DNA of 38,505 nucleotides from assembly GCA_944332295.1 (NCBI GenBank), contig CALVJR010000010.1, positions 1-38,505 of the forward strand, in the 5' to 3' direction. This DNA comes from an uncultured Bacilli bacterium. Lineage in GTDB: Bacteria > Bacillota_I > Bacilli_A > RF39 > UBA660. The notes beneath the pieces were generated by a model that saw only the letters and a list, made by a program, of their open reading frames with translations, was not told where the DNA came from and did not search any database. Positions 5,472 through 14,800 of this stretch are shown here, piece by piece. The position numbers and the translations under genes are program-made. Each line of letters opens with the position of its first letter. The stretch's first letter is position 1.

Positions 5472-6888
5472 TTGACACCTTCTCCAACAATTCATTAATT
5501 CTATTAGATGCATCTTTTCTACTTTCTTCATCAGGTATCGTTACATATAATCTCATACCTGGCATAGAATAAGTTTCCATATAAGTAGAAGCAGCAGTAC
5601 CAGTAACAGCTTCTCTATAAACACTCCATTTACTCATAGTATCTATTTGATTTCTAACATATTTTTTTATAGTATCAGTAGGAATATTAGTTTGAAATAA
5701 ATCTTTTAAATCATCTAAGATATTACCATAATCTTTAAGTAATTCCTTACTACTAGAAATCTTAGTAATAATAGCTTCAATAATTCTTTCTTGATGTTCT
5801 CCTCTAGTATTATCTCCATTAGGCATCTTCTTACGTTCTCTAGCATATTCTAAAGCTTCTTTACCATTTAAATGAATCATACCTTTTTCAAAGTATCTAG
5901 TTCTACCTTGGAATGCTACATCATTATTAACATCAACACCATCAATAGTATCTACTAGTTTAATAACACTATCAAAGTTAACTCTAATGTAATAAGGAAT
6001 ATCAATCTCTAAGAAATCTTCTATTGTATTAATAGACATATCAATACCATAAATTCCCGCATGAGTTAATTTATCTTTAAGACCAGTAGTACCATGAAGT
6101 TGTACATACATATCACGAGGAATATTAGTAAGTAAAACTTCATGAGTATAAGGATTAATCGTTACTACAATATTAACATCACTTCTAGATACACTATCAA
6201 TATGACCATTCGTATCAATACCACTAATTAAAATATTCATAGGTCCATATTTTTTCTCTTCTTCTTGTTCTTTTTTCTGAATCACATCTATCGATAACTC
6301 AGCAATAACCCTAGTATTAGACTGAAAAGAATCCATATTTTCATCTAATATCTCTTTATTAGTAGAATTAATCAATAAACTATCTACATCACCATTTAAT
6401 AAATCTTTAACGATAGTATTCATATTCGTATATTCCTTATCATGAATAGTAATACTATCACGAACTTCCTCTAATACTTTTTTATAATTATTAGACTGTC
6501 TTTCAAAAATAGCCATAGTTTTATCTTCTAAATCATCTAACTCTTTATATTTACTATCTTTCTTTACTACAACATAATAAATCTTCTTCTCTTTTACTTC
6601 TTCTATCGTATCAAAAAAAGAATTTGTAGTCCAAACATAATAAATACCAATAAAAGACAATGTACCAAAAAGTAACATAAAAACAAGTAAAATAATAGAC
6701 AAAACAAATCTTTTAACCTTAAAAGAAAAAATAGTAAAGAAAATACCAAGTACTACAACCAATACACTAAGTATAACTAAATATTTAACAGGTATTAATC
6801 CCATTCTATATACACTAACTAATAATAGAATAAATACAATATCTAAAACAATACTAATCACTCTATTAATATATTTAAATACTCTCAT
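5458..6888 (-). CDS. LytR-CpsA-Psr (LCP) family ligase, first copy
   Basis: 476 residues from the ATG at 6888 (AGAAGG 9 bases upstream; the ATG at 6906 has no ribosome site). Three N-terminal membrane segments (about residues 9-80) are followed by an accessory domain that looks like a small solute-binding module (residues 95-205), then the LCP catalytic domain with SDVNIVVTINPYTHEVLL, TNIPRDMYVQLHG, LVDTIDGVDVNNDV and EYARERKKMPNGDNTRGEHQ. The IPRD and RER/R residues are those that hold the polyprenyl pyrophosphate in Cps2A and TagT. It should attach the capsule polymer to cell wall. A 43-bp gap separates it from the flippase gene, so it belongs to the same transcript. Confidence 0.9.
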   Translation of the reverse strand: MRVFKYINRVISIVLDIVFILLLVSVYRMGLIPVKYLVILSVLVVVLGIFFTIFSFKVKRFVLSIILLVFMLLFGTLSFIGIYYVWTTNSFFDTIEEVKEKKIYYVVVKKDSKYKELDDLEDKTMAIFERQSNNYKKVLEEVRDSITIHDKEYTNMNTIVKDLLNGDVDSLLINSTNKEILDENMDSFQSNTRVIAELSIDVIQKKEQEEEKKYGPMNILISGIDTNGHIDSVSRSDVNIVVTINPYTHEVLLTNIPRDMYVQLHGTTGLKDKLTHAGIYGIDMSINTIEDFLEIDIPYYIRVNFDSVIKLVDTIDGVDVNNDVAFQGRTRYFEKGMIHLNGKEALEYARERKKMPNGDNTRGEHQERIIEAIITKISSSKELLKDYGNILDDLKDLFQTNIPTDTIKKYVRNQIDTMSKWSVYREAVTGTAASTYMETYSMPGMRLYVTIPDEESRKDASNRINELLEKVSNEKD

Positions 6889-6931
6889 ATAACCACGCCT
6901 TCTCATTGTTTGTAAGATAATTTATAAATTA

Positions 6932-8362
6932 TTATGAGCTTAATACTTTATTTAATCTCTTTTTCTTTCTATTTAGTATTATTTGCTTTAATGCAATAAG
7001 AATATAACGGTTTAATATTATTGATGAAATTATCATTATTATTATGTTCATAATATTTAAGTAACTGTTATTAACGTAATATAAGATTATTGATATTGCA
7101 AATTGTAATATTATAACAGCATAATTTTTCCAACCGATTTTTAATTTTACATACTTTTGGACATCTACCATTCTATATATACACATAATCAAAAAAGCTA
7201 ATATGATACTAATGGCCGAAGCCCGAACACCAATTATTTTAACAAATAATAAATTAATAGCTATGTTTATAACTCCGGACCAAAATGAGGTCTTTGCAAC
7301 AGCCTCGGTCTTTTTTAATGCAATATATATTCCGCCAACAAAAGATATAATAATATTAAAAAAAGAGCCAATTACTAATGGTGGAATATAAATATAAGCT
7401 TCATGATAATTATGACTAATTATGATATTGAAGCATAATGGTAGCACACTTATCATGCAACAGCATACAGCCGATGAAAAGAAGAGCACTTTTTTTAATG
7501 TATCAGAAAAGAATTCATCTTTATCATCCTCATTTATATGTAAAGATGACGACTCTGTCCAAGATAAATTAAAAATATTGTATAAGCTTGCAACTATTGT
7601 TGCAAACTTATGAGAAACTGCAAAAATCCCATTTGCTGTTGCACCTATAAATATCGTAATTATTGTTCGATCAGATGCATTTATAATCCACCACATAATA
7701 CTGTTTGGTACCAGTGGGGATGAATATTTTAAATATTTTTTTACACTATTTTTATTTATTTCATTAAAATCAACTAACGTATATAATTTGTTCGATATAA
7801 AAAGATAAAATGTACAAAATAAATTTGATAATGCCGTTGCTACTAATACGCCGTTCCCCTGCATTTTAAATCCAAGTATAAATATTAAATTGAAAACAAT
7901 ATTACTAACTCCAGCAATTATACATCCAGCGGAATATTTAATATTATTACCTAATCCTCTAGCACTTTGTAAAAACAAATTTGATAAAATAGTTGCAATA
8001 ATACAAGTATATAAACTCATTTTATATGGAAACTTAAATATTAATGATACAATTAAATAAATAATTGAAAAAATAACAATTAATACTAAAACTACACTAA
8101 ATATATTTGTAAAAACTCCCGTTTTCTTTTTATTATTATCACGGCAATCTATCAGAAATCGAAACATTGACATTTCTAATTGTATTGTTATAACAGGTAC
8201 AAAAAGGCCTATATATGTTATTATCAAGTCAACTTGACCATATTCTTTGGTTGATAAAAAATATGTATAAAATGGAATAAGTAAAAAAGATATAAATTGT
8301 GTACATATTTTTCCAAGCATAATAATTAATGTGTTTTTTGCTAATTCTTTACCCTTTGACAT
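6932..8362 (-). CDS. Wzx-like polysaccharide flippase (MOP superfamily)
   Basis: 476 residues, almost wholly hydrophobic, with about 12-14 predicted membrane helices. The start MSKGKELAKNTLIIMLGKI and the TFYLFISNKL and PLVPNSIMWWIINASDR segments are typical of RfbX/Wzx exporters, which flip undecaprenyl-linked repeat units to the outer face. AGGAGG lies 7 bases before the start. It stands between the pyruvyltransferase fusion and the LCP genes, the expected place in a Wzx/Wzy locus. The gap upstream (8363-8509) is AT-rich and holds a TATAAT, but no firm promoter. Codon use is very AT-rich, as in the other serotype-specific genes here. Confidence 0.9.
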   Translation of the reverse strand: MSKGKELAKNTLIIMLGKICTQFISFLLIPFYTYFLSTKEYGQVDLIITYIGLFVPVITIQLEMSMFRFLIDCRDNNKKKTGVFTNIFSVVLVLIVIFSIIYLIVSLIFKFPYKMSLYTCIIATILSNLFLQSARGLGNNIKYSAGCIIAGVSNIVFNLIFILGFKMQGNGVLVATALSNLFCTFYLFISNKLYTLVDFNEINKNSVKKYLKYSSPLVPNSIMWWIINASDRTIITIFIGATANGIFAVSHKFATIVASLYNIFNLSWTESSSLHINEDDKDEFFSDTLKKVLFFSSAVCCCMISVLPLCFNIIISHNYHEAYIYIPPLVIGSFFNIIISFVGGIYIALKKTEAVAKTSFWSGVINIAINLLFVKIIGVRASAISIILAFLIMCIYRMVDVQKYVKLKIGWKNYAVIILQFAISIILYYVNNSYLNIMNIIIMIISSIILNRYILIALKQIILNRKKKRLNKVLSS

Positions 8363-8509
8363 TTTATCCTCCTATTTGAATTGATTTTTGTCATAAACAA
8401 ATAAATATAATTACTATAAAATAAAATTATATAAATCAACATAACAATCCGTTCTATCTAGAAATTATAACACCAGATTCATTTTATAAATTATAACTTT
8501 ATATATTTA

Positions 8510-10708
8510 TTAATAATTTTTAAATTGTGATTTCCATGCGTTAATTTTTTCTTCATCAATATGTACTTTGGTCTCAAATTCTGAATTTATAACCTTTTCA
8601 ATTTTGTCAATTTCTGTTCTTAAGAAACAATTAATATTATATTTTTCACGAATATCAAGAGCTCTATTGTCTACTGCAATAATAATACTTCTACATTTAT
8701 GTTGCATAGCAAATATTCCTGCATGCAATCTGGTTCCAACATAATCAATATCCATATTTAAAATATTATCATAGCTTTTTAAGTTTGGATTAACCATTTT
8801 TATATTATCGATATTTTCAAATGATTTAATATACTGATAATCACGAGACCCTTGTATCCAAAAATATACATTTTTATAATTACGCTGCAATACATCTATT
8901 AATTTTTGATCATTTTCCTTATCAGGGCAATAATCGGTTAATGTAAATATTACATTTTCACTTTTTTTAGTAGGTATTTCTTTACAAAAATCACGTGTAA
9001 GCATCCACATTGTTGCACATCCTGTATTAATTGCTTTGATCCCAATGCTCTCTAAAAATTTTTTTGTTCTTTCGTCTCGTGTAGAGTGAATATACTTCTT
9101 AGAGAGTGTTTTTTTGTAAAGTAATTTTGTGTACCAATTAACTTTTTTAGCATTAGGATTTATACCAACACCAACAAGAATTGATTTTTTATATGGCCTG
9201 TAATTAAATATATTTACATTCCAATTATTCCACGGTAAACACATATTATAATTTAACAGATTTGTACCAGCTATAAATTTATATTTTGCTTTTTCTAAAT
9301 ATTTTATTGTAGCATTTCTATAAATATTTTGATAAAAGTGGGTAATAGGTGTGTGTGTTCCATATTTAACCAAAAAATTATTACTTAATATATCACTTAA
9401 CTCTCGTTCAACAGAATTAACTATAATATAGTCTCCCATGTTTTGACTGCCAGAAGATGTATCAAATAATACGTTGAAATAAAAATCTTCTGATAAGGTA
9501 TTTAAAAAATTATTATAATATTTTTTTGTTGTTAAATTTTTTGAAATTTTTAAACTTTCTGCTTTCATTGCCATTCTTTTCTCCTTATCATTCAATAATT
9601 TTTCTATACTTTTTGCAAGATTGATTTCAAATTTATTATTTTTTTTATCCAAAATAATTGCACATTTATTATTAACATATTCTGGAATCCCACCAGAGTT
9701 TGTTGTTATAATTGGTAGGCCACATGTAAGCGATTCTATTATTGTGAGTGGTGCTGGATCATCCCAAATTGAAGGCAAAACAGCAATATCAGCCAACTGA
9801 TACAATTCATAGATTTTATCATAATCAATATATCCAGTAAAAACAACTTTTTTTTCTATAGATTTTACTTTTGATTCTACTTCCAATTCATATTTAGTTT
9901 TGGCATTTATACTATTTAATGATGCTCCAACAATCAATAATTTATATTTTCCTTTTACATAATTTAACGCATTTAATAATTCAAGAACTCCTTTTTCTGG
10001 AACGATTCTACCAGTAAACAATAAAACTTTATCATCATGCTCTATTTTATATTTTCTTAGAAGCAAACCCTTTCTTTCCTTGGAGATATTTTGGTGAAAT
10101 TTATCTTGATTAATGGCATTTTTCAACACAACAAATTTCTCTGAGCTTAATTTTAAATAATTTTGTAATGATTTTGAAATGTAATTACTTACACATATAA
10201 ACTTTTTTGTTTCTTTTATTATTTTTTCACAACCATACAATCCCGGGAATTCGTTGTGACAATGGTAATAATATCTTCCTTCATATTTTCTATAGTTTTT
10301 TCTCCATTTTAATGCCAAAAATTGTGTTGGATGATTTTCTAATAATACCTTATCATAATTATATTTCTTTAAATATTTACTTACTTTATTAAGATAGTAT
10401 AATCTTTTTAAAATAAATCTATAACTTTGACTATTTGTTTTTTTTAACCAATTTTTTGCTACAAAAAATAATGCCTTATCTAAAAAATTAATAATTTTGG
10501 GTGTCTTTATAAAAACAAAATTTGATTGTGTATACACTTTAGAGCTTTGTTTTGCAATTTCATCATAATCAGAATATACTATTATGTTTAATGGATTTTT
10601 TTTGTTTAATTCATTTTCATTTAATAGATTTACAATTAAATTTTCTACTGCTCCACCTTTAGATGCTGGTACAGGTAAAAAACCACTTGTTATGATTGCT
10701 AATTTCAT
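8510..10708 (-). CDS. Glycosyltransferase (GT4) fused to polysaccharide pyruvyltransferase
   Basis: 732 residues with two complete domains. Residues 1-400 are a GT-B fold GT4 glycosyltransferase: KGGAVENLIVNLL near the start, LLFTGRIVPEKGVLELL at 229-245, and the donor-site motif DIAVLPSIWDDPAPLTIIES at 307-326 with GLPIITTNSGGIPE following. Residues 412-732 are a polysaccharide pyruvyltransferase (WcaK/CsaB family): DTSSGSQNMGDYIIVNS at 416-432 and YVGTRLHAGIFAMQ at 656-669. The fusion could add a sugar and then put a pyruvate ketal on it or on the growing repeat, from phosphoenolpyruvate. The start overlaps the Wzy stop as ATGA, so the two are translationally coupled. The two activities are usually separate proteins. 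Base runs give no sign of an assembly join; the frame is open throughout. Confidence 0.9.
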   Translation of the reverse strand: MKLAIITSGFLPVPASKGGAVENLIVNLLNENELNKKNPLNIIVYSDYDEIAKQSSKVYTQSNFVFIKTPKIINFLDKALFFVAKNWLKKTNSQSYRFILKRLYYLNKVSKYLKKYNYDKVLLENHPTQFLALKWRKNYRKYEGRYYYHCHNEFPGLYGCEKIIKETKKFICVSNYISKSLQNYLKLSSEKFVVLKNAINQDKFHQNISKERKGLLLRKYKIEHDDKVLLFTGRIVPEKGVLELLNALNYVKGKYKLLIVGASLNSINAKTKYELEVESKVKSIEKKVVFTGYIDYDKIYELYQLADIAVLPSIWDDPAPLTIIESLTCGLPIITTNSGGIPEYVNNKCAIILDKKNNKFEINLAKSIEKLLNDKEKRMAMKAESLKISKNLTTKKYYNNFLNTLSEDFYFNVLFDTSSGSQNMGDYIIVNSVERELSDILSNNFLVKYGTHTPITHFYQNIYRNATIKYLEKAKYKFIAGTNLLNYNMCLPWNNWNVNIFNYRPYKKSILVGVGINPNAKKVNWYTKLLYKKTLSKKYIHSTRDERTKKFLESIGIKAINTGCATMWMLTRDFCKEIPTKKSENVIFTLTDYCPDKENDQKLIDVLQRNYKNVYFWIQGSRDYQYIKSFENIDNIKMVNPNLKSYDNILNMDIDYVGTRLHAGIFAMQHKCRSIIIAVDNRALDIREKYNINCFLRTEIDKIEKVINSEFETKVHIDEEKINAWKSQFKNY

Positions 10709-11982
10709 AAGCTTACTCCTCTCTTATAATTTAATCTATTTGCTTTTAATCCTAAACCAAGTATCATAAAAATATTTAATGCTGCTGGAGGTAACCAATA
10801 TCCTCCTTCAATAAGTCCAACAATTAACCAAATAATTATAGCTAAATGTGTTGCCTTTGATATATAATTTTCATTTTTTGACAATTTTAAAAACACAAAA
10901 AATACAGAATAAAGCAAAAGCAAGCCGATGATTCCTGTTTGGACAAAAACTGCCAGTGGTAACATTTCATATGCTAAGCCAGAAAATTGAATTATACCAT
11001 AAGGTCCTATAATATATGCTAAAATACTATTTGAATATTTTAATGAATTGAAAACTTCTATTAATCCTTCCGTTCTTCCACTCATACTTAACCAATTAGA
11101 CGTTCCGAAGAAACGACTTGAAACAACTGGAAATAATTGAAATACTATAATAAATGATACACCACAAAGTAAAATTGTCATAATTTTCAATGCTAATGAT
11201 TTTTTTGTTTTATCGTTTTCCATTAAAACGCCCAAAAATATAAAGAGAACTATTCCCAACCAACATGATCTAGATAACGTTAAAAAAGTAGTTATTACAA
11301 ACAAGAATAGCGAAATTAATTGTTTTTTCGGTTGATTTGTATGTCTATAAAAGTAATATACAATTGGATATATTAAAATTAAACTTATGCCAAATAAATT
11401 ACCATTTTGATAAGTTCCTACAATTTTTGCATTATTTACATCAGTCCCATTAGCTTTAGTCATATACCATAATGGTCCTAACTCTTGATAATCAGTTAAA
11501 TTCACTGTGAGCCCTGGAATGGCAACAGTTTCTATTTTAAATATATATTGCAGAATTGCATATATACATAAAAAGAAAAATCCATAGATAATAGTTCTTA
11601 TAATCTTATCCATTTTTTCTTTAGTATCTACTAAATCATATACTATAAAAAATATTAATGGATAAATACATAATGGAATTATATATCCAATTACAGAAGT
11701 AATAGTAACATTTTTTACAAGAATAATATAGAAATATTTTAAGAAGAAATAAGCAATTCCTAGCAAAATTAATCCGCCTAAAGGAATCTTCTTAATTTTT
11801 CCTTCCTTAATAACTTTGGCACACCAAATGACAAAAGTAATAGCAAAAATTACATTTCCTAATGTTAAAGGAATTCCGCCTAATTTTATTCCTGCTTTGG
11901 GAAACCATAGATTCCAAAAAATAGTTATTAATAATAAATTAAATAATGTTTCTGTTTTTTTCTTAATGGATATATCTTCCAT
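10705..11982 (-). CDS. Wzy-like polysaccharide polymerase / O-antigen ligase family
   Basis: 425 residues with about 10-12 membrane helices and one long extracytoplasmic loop in the middle (about residues 150-200, PGLTVNLTDYQELGPLWYMTKANG), the hallmark of the Wzy/WaaL (O-antigen ligase-like) superfamily. GTYQNGNLFGISLIL and TFLTLSRSCWLGIVLF match the conserved N-G-N and SRS segments that flank that loop. In this setting it should polymerise repeat units on the outer face of the membrane. The Shine-Dalgarno AGGGGGAG precedes the ATG. It ends in the ATGA overlap with the glycosyltransferase-pyruvyltransferase fusion. Confidence 0.85.
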   Translation of the reverse strand: MEDISIKKKTETLFNLLLITIFWNLWFPKAGIKLGGIPLTLGNVIFAITFVIWCAKVIKEGKIKKIPLGGLILLGIAYFFLKYFYIILVKNVTITSVIGYIIPLCIYPLIFFIVYDLVDTKEKMDKIIRTIIYGFFFLCIYAILQYIFKIETVAIPGLTVNLTDYQELGPLWYMTKANGTDVNNAKIVGTYQNGNLFGISLILIYPIVYYFYRHTNQPKKQLISLFLFVITTFLTLSRSCWLGIVLFIFLGVLMENDKTKKSLALKIMTILLCGVSFIIVFQLFPVVSSRFFGTSNWLSMSGRTEGLIEVFNSLKYSNSILAYIIGPYGIIQFSGLAYEMLPLAVFVQTGIIGLLLLYSVFFVFLKLSKNENYISKATHLAIIIWLIVGLIEGGYWLPPAALNIFMILGLGLKANRLNYKRGVSL

Positions 11983-12004
11983 AATTTTACTCCCCCTAAA
12001 AAAA

Positions 12005-13123
12005 TTAAATGCTTTTTAGATATTTTGCTTTCAAATTTTTTGCTTCTTTATTGATATTATAATTATTTAATTTTATTGTTTTTAAAATTAATTTTCTTAT
12101 ATCTTTATCAGTAAGTAAATTTATACACTCATGTGACCATAACTTCGCATTTTTACTTAATGGTATAAATTCTACGCCGTTTGATATTTTTGCAATTTTA
12201 GGAACTTCTGTAGAAGCTACGCATGGTAACCCAGCACATTGAGCTTCAATTAATACCATTCCTAGTCCTTCATACAAGGATGGAAATAAAAACAAATCCA
12301 TAGCTTGATACAATTCATTAGCATCACTTCTTTGACCTAAGAATTTTACATTTTTATCTAATCTTAACTCATCTACCTTATTTTGTATTTCTTCTTTTAA
12401 AGGGCCTTCTCCTATTAATAAAAGAATTGCATTTTTGTCCTGTTTATAAATTTCATTAAATATATCAATTAGAAATTCATGATTTTTCTGTTGTACAAAT
12501 CTACCAATATGTCCTATAACTAATTGATTATCTTTTATATTTAATTCTTTTCTTTTTTCTTTTCTTATCTTTTCATCATATTTAAACTTATCTACATCAA
12601 TAGCATTATTTAATAAATATACTTTTCCTTGATCATAAGTTTTGTTTCCAAATAACCATCTTCCTGCTAATTCACTGCAGCAAAAATAGTCTGTTGCGAA
12701 AACTTTACTAAATGGTCTTAATATATTTTTTAATAATGTTTTCTTCCATTCTTTTTTATTCGAAGTAGAATGGCTATGTGCAATTCTTACTGGAACTTTA
12801 GCACTTTTAGCTGCCCAAAGTGAAAATACACTTAATGCATTAATATGAGAATGCACAATTTTATATTGTCCATCTTGTAATACCTTTTTTAAAGTCTTAT
12901 GATACTTAAATACTTTTTGATAAGGTGGTATCAAAATTACTTTACCACCTAACTTTTCTATTTCCTCTGTAGGAATACGAGTAGAATCATCATCACAAAT
13001 AAAATCAAACTGGATTTTATCTCTATCTATATGACGATAATAATTCATCACTACCGCTTCTACTCCTCCACCTACCCATTTACCCATGATTTGAGCAATT
13101 CTTATAGGTTCATTCTTCTCCAT
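12005..13123 (-). CDS. GT4 family glycosyltransferase (EpsF-like)
   Basis: 372 residues from the ATG at 13123, chosen because AAAGAGGTG lies 6 bases upstream; the longer frame to 13168 runs through a hairpin and has no ribosome site. It is a GT-B fold GT4 enzyme: RIAQIMGKWVGGGVEAVVMN at the start (acceptor side), VIGHIGRFVQQKNHEFLI in the middle, and the donor-site motif DLFLFPSLYEGLGMVLIEAQ with GLPCVASTEVP following. It has no membrane segment and would act at the inner membrane face, adding a sugar to the lipid-linked primer made by the transferase upstream. Sugar specificity cannot be told. A 135-base gap ahead of it holds a hairpin and a possible internal promoter. Confidence 0.9.
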   Translation of the reverse strand: MEKNEPIRIAQIMGKWVGGGVEAVVMNYYRHIDRDKIQFDFICDDDSTRIPTEEIEKLGGKVILIPPYQKVFKYHKTLKKVLQDGQYKIVHSHINALSVFSLWAAKSAKVPVRIAHSHSTSNKKEWKKTLLKNILRPFSKVFATDYFCCSELAGRWLFGNKTYDQGKVYLLNNAIDVDKFKYDEKIRKEKRKELNIKDNQLVIGHIGRFVQQKNHEFLIDIFNEIYKQDKNAILLLIGEGPLKEEIQNKVDELRLDKNVKFLGQRSDANELYQAMDLFLFPSLYEGLGMVLIEAQCAGLPCVASTEVPKIAKISNGVEFIPLSKNAKLWSHECINLLTDKDIRKLILKTIKLNNYNINKEAKNLKAKYLKSI

Positions 13124-13142
13124 ACAACACCTCTTTACAACA

Positions 13143-13171
13143 AAAGTGTCTATGCAAAACATAGGCACTTT
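13143..13171 (-). promoter_or_regulatory. Hairpin just ahead of the GT4 gene, possible attenuator
   Basis: Arms AAAGTG and CTATG (13143-13148, 13150-13154) pair with CATAG and CACTTT (13160-13164, 13166-13171), with one mismatch and a 5-nt loop. On the minus strand it is followed by TTGTTG and then the ribosome site of the GT4 gene. A TATAAT (13181-13176) with a weak GTTAAA 17 bases upstream lies directly before it. It could be an internal promoter with a 5' stabilising stem, or a leaky terminator. Confidence 0.4.
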
Positions 13172-13258
13172 AATTATTATATTACCGCACTCACTGTTTT
13201 TAACGCATACTTAATATTTAACTACAAACTTATATACATCTATCTTATTTGATTAAAA

Positions 13259-14017
13259 TTATTCTGCACCTTTACCAAATAATACTGCTGTAAAAGTCTT
13301 AAAGAATATTTTAATATCAAGTATTAATGAATAATTGTTAGAATAATATTTTTCTAATTTTAGTCTCTCTTTAAAACTTGTCTTACTTCTTCCATTTACT
13401 TGCCAATATCCTGTGATACCTGGCTTTGTTTTAATAATATCTTCGTAGTATTCTTCCATATCTTCTTTTTCTCTAGGTAAATATGGTCTATTACCAATAA
13501 TAGACATATCCCCTTTTAAAACATTAATAAGTTGAGGTAATTCATCAATAGAAAGTTTTCTAATGACTTTTCCTACTTTTGTAATTCTAGGATCATTTTT
13601 AAATTTCTTATTTTTCTTATATTCTTCCGCAGCAACCTTATCCATCTCTAAAGTACGAAATAATACTTCATCTGCATTTGGTACCATAGAACGAAATTTA
13701 TAAAATTTAAATTCTTTTCCATTCTTGCCAATTCTATTTTGTGTAAAAATAATAGGATGAAAATCTCCAGTTGCCATAGTTATAATCTTTAAAATAATAC
13801 CAACTGGTATTAATATAACAACACCAATCAAACCACACACAATATCAAATACTCTTTTTACGAATAAATATCCTAATTTTCTAACAGATACTTTATTCAC
13901 TCTTTCTAACTCTTCTTGCTCCTTCTGATAAGCATCTAAATCCATAATAATTTCTTTTGTCTTAATAATTTCTTCTTCACTACTATTTTCTTGTTCTTTT
14001 ACTAATACCTCATCCAT
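13259..14017 (-). CDS. Initiating sugar-phosphate transferase (undecaprenyl-phosphate)
   Basis: 252 residues of the bacterial sugar transferase family (WbaP/EpsL/PglC-type monotopic phosphoglycosyl transferases). These start polysaccharide synthesis by moving a sugar phosphate to undecaprenyl phosphate. After a 40-residue charged N-terminus comes one hydrophobic segment (FDIVCGLIGVVILIPVGIIL), then KFYKFRSM, ITKVGKVIRKLSIDELPQL, GDMSIIGNRP and KPGITGYWQVNGRS, all conserved in the catalytic domain. It lacks the extra N-terminal membrane helices of full WbaP, which is normal for the short form. AAGGAG precedes the ATG. It follows the regulatory kinase/phosphatase genes, as in streptococcal and staphylococcal capsule loci. 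Confidence 0.92.
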   Translation of the reverse strand: MDEVLVKEQENSSEEEIIKTKEIIMDLDAYQKEQEELERVNKVSVRKLGYLFVKRVFDIVCGLIGVVILIPVGIILKIITMATGDFHPIIFTQNRIGKNGKEFKFYKFRSMVPNADEVLFRTLEMDKVAAEEYKKNKKFKNDPRITKVGKVIRKLSIDELPQLINVLKGDMSIIGNRPYLPREKEDMEEYYEDIIKTKPGITGYWQVNGRSKTSFKERLKLEKYYSNNYSLILDIKIFFKTFTAVLFGKGAE

Positions 14018-14071
14018 ACCTATACTCCTTAACTTCTCTACTTATTTACTACTACAATTACTACTACAAAC

Positions 14072-14800
14072 TTATCTTCTAATACCAAAGTTTTCATTCG
14101 CTACTACTTTGTTAAAGTTATTCTCTAATAAGTCCTCTATCATGTTATCACTTTTTACTATTGATTTCAATTTCTTTTTTAACTTTTTTATCTTAAAATC
14201 TTTCTCATGATGACAATCACTACCTAAAAAGGTAATTTGATGTTTCTTTAAAAAATAAATTAATGTCTTCTTAGCTTGACTACCATATTTACCAAACAAA
14301 CTCTTATAGTTTCCTTGTAATAATACTCCCATTCTTAGATATTCTTCTATATGATCTGGATGTCTTTGAAAAATTCTATATCTTTCTGGATGAGCAAGTA
14401 CTGGTACATACCCTGCTACTACAAGTTCATAAATAATATCTTTTGTATTATATAACATATTACCTAATGGAAATTCTAATAATATGTATTTAGAATTATT
14501 TAAAGTAGTTATTTCTTTCTTTTTTAATAACTTAATAAAATTATCATTAATAAATACTTCATTACCTAAATATAATTTAATATTTATACCTTCATCTTTT
14601 ACTGCTTGAACTAGTTGATCAAATCTTTTTTTCTTATCCTCATTATTACAATTATATTTACTCTCTTCTATATAATGAGGTGTGATCATTAATTCTGTTA
14701 TCCCTTGTTTTTCTGCTTCTTTTAATAAAGATATACTCTCACTTATATCTTTACTTCCATCATCTATCCCAAAAAGCAGATGTGAATGTAAATCTTTCAT
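14072..14800 (-). CDS. cpsB: CpsB/CapC-type PHP tyrosine phosphatase
   Basis: 242 residues of the PHP-type manganese-dependent protein tyrosine phosphatases (CpsB, CapC, YwqE). Metal-site motifs are DLHSHLLFGIDDG at residues 3-15, ITPHY near 40, AHPERY near 137 and GSDCHH near 195. It removes phosphate from the Tyr-rich tail of the kinase encoded just upstream and so sets capsule chain length and output. Its ATG overlaps the kinase stop as TAATG, indicating coupled translation. Confidence 0.92.
   Translation of the reverse strand: MKDLHSHLLFGIDDGSKDISESISLLKEAEKQGITELMITPHYIEESKYNCNNEDKKKRFDQLVQAVKDEGINIKLYLGNEVFINDNFIKLLKKKEITTLNNSKYILLEFPLGNMLYNTKDIIYELVVAGYVPVLAHPERYRIFQRHPDHIEEYLRMGVLLQGNYKSLFGKYGSQAKKTLIYFLKKHQITFLGSDCHHEKDFKIKKLKKKLKSIVKSDNMIEDLLENNFNKVVANENFGIRR

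Noticed and set aside
10705-10708. Use of TGA as Trp (mycoplasma code)
   Set aside because: TGA ends the Wzy gene in an ATGA overlap and also ends other frames, and Trp codons in the genes checked are TGG.
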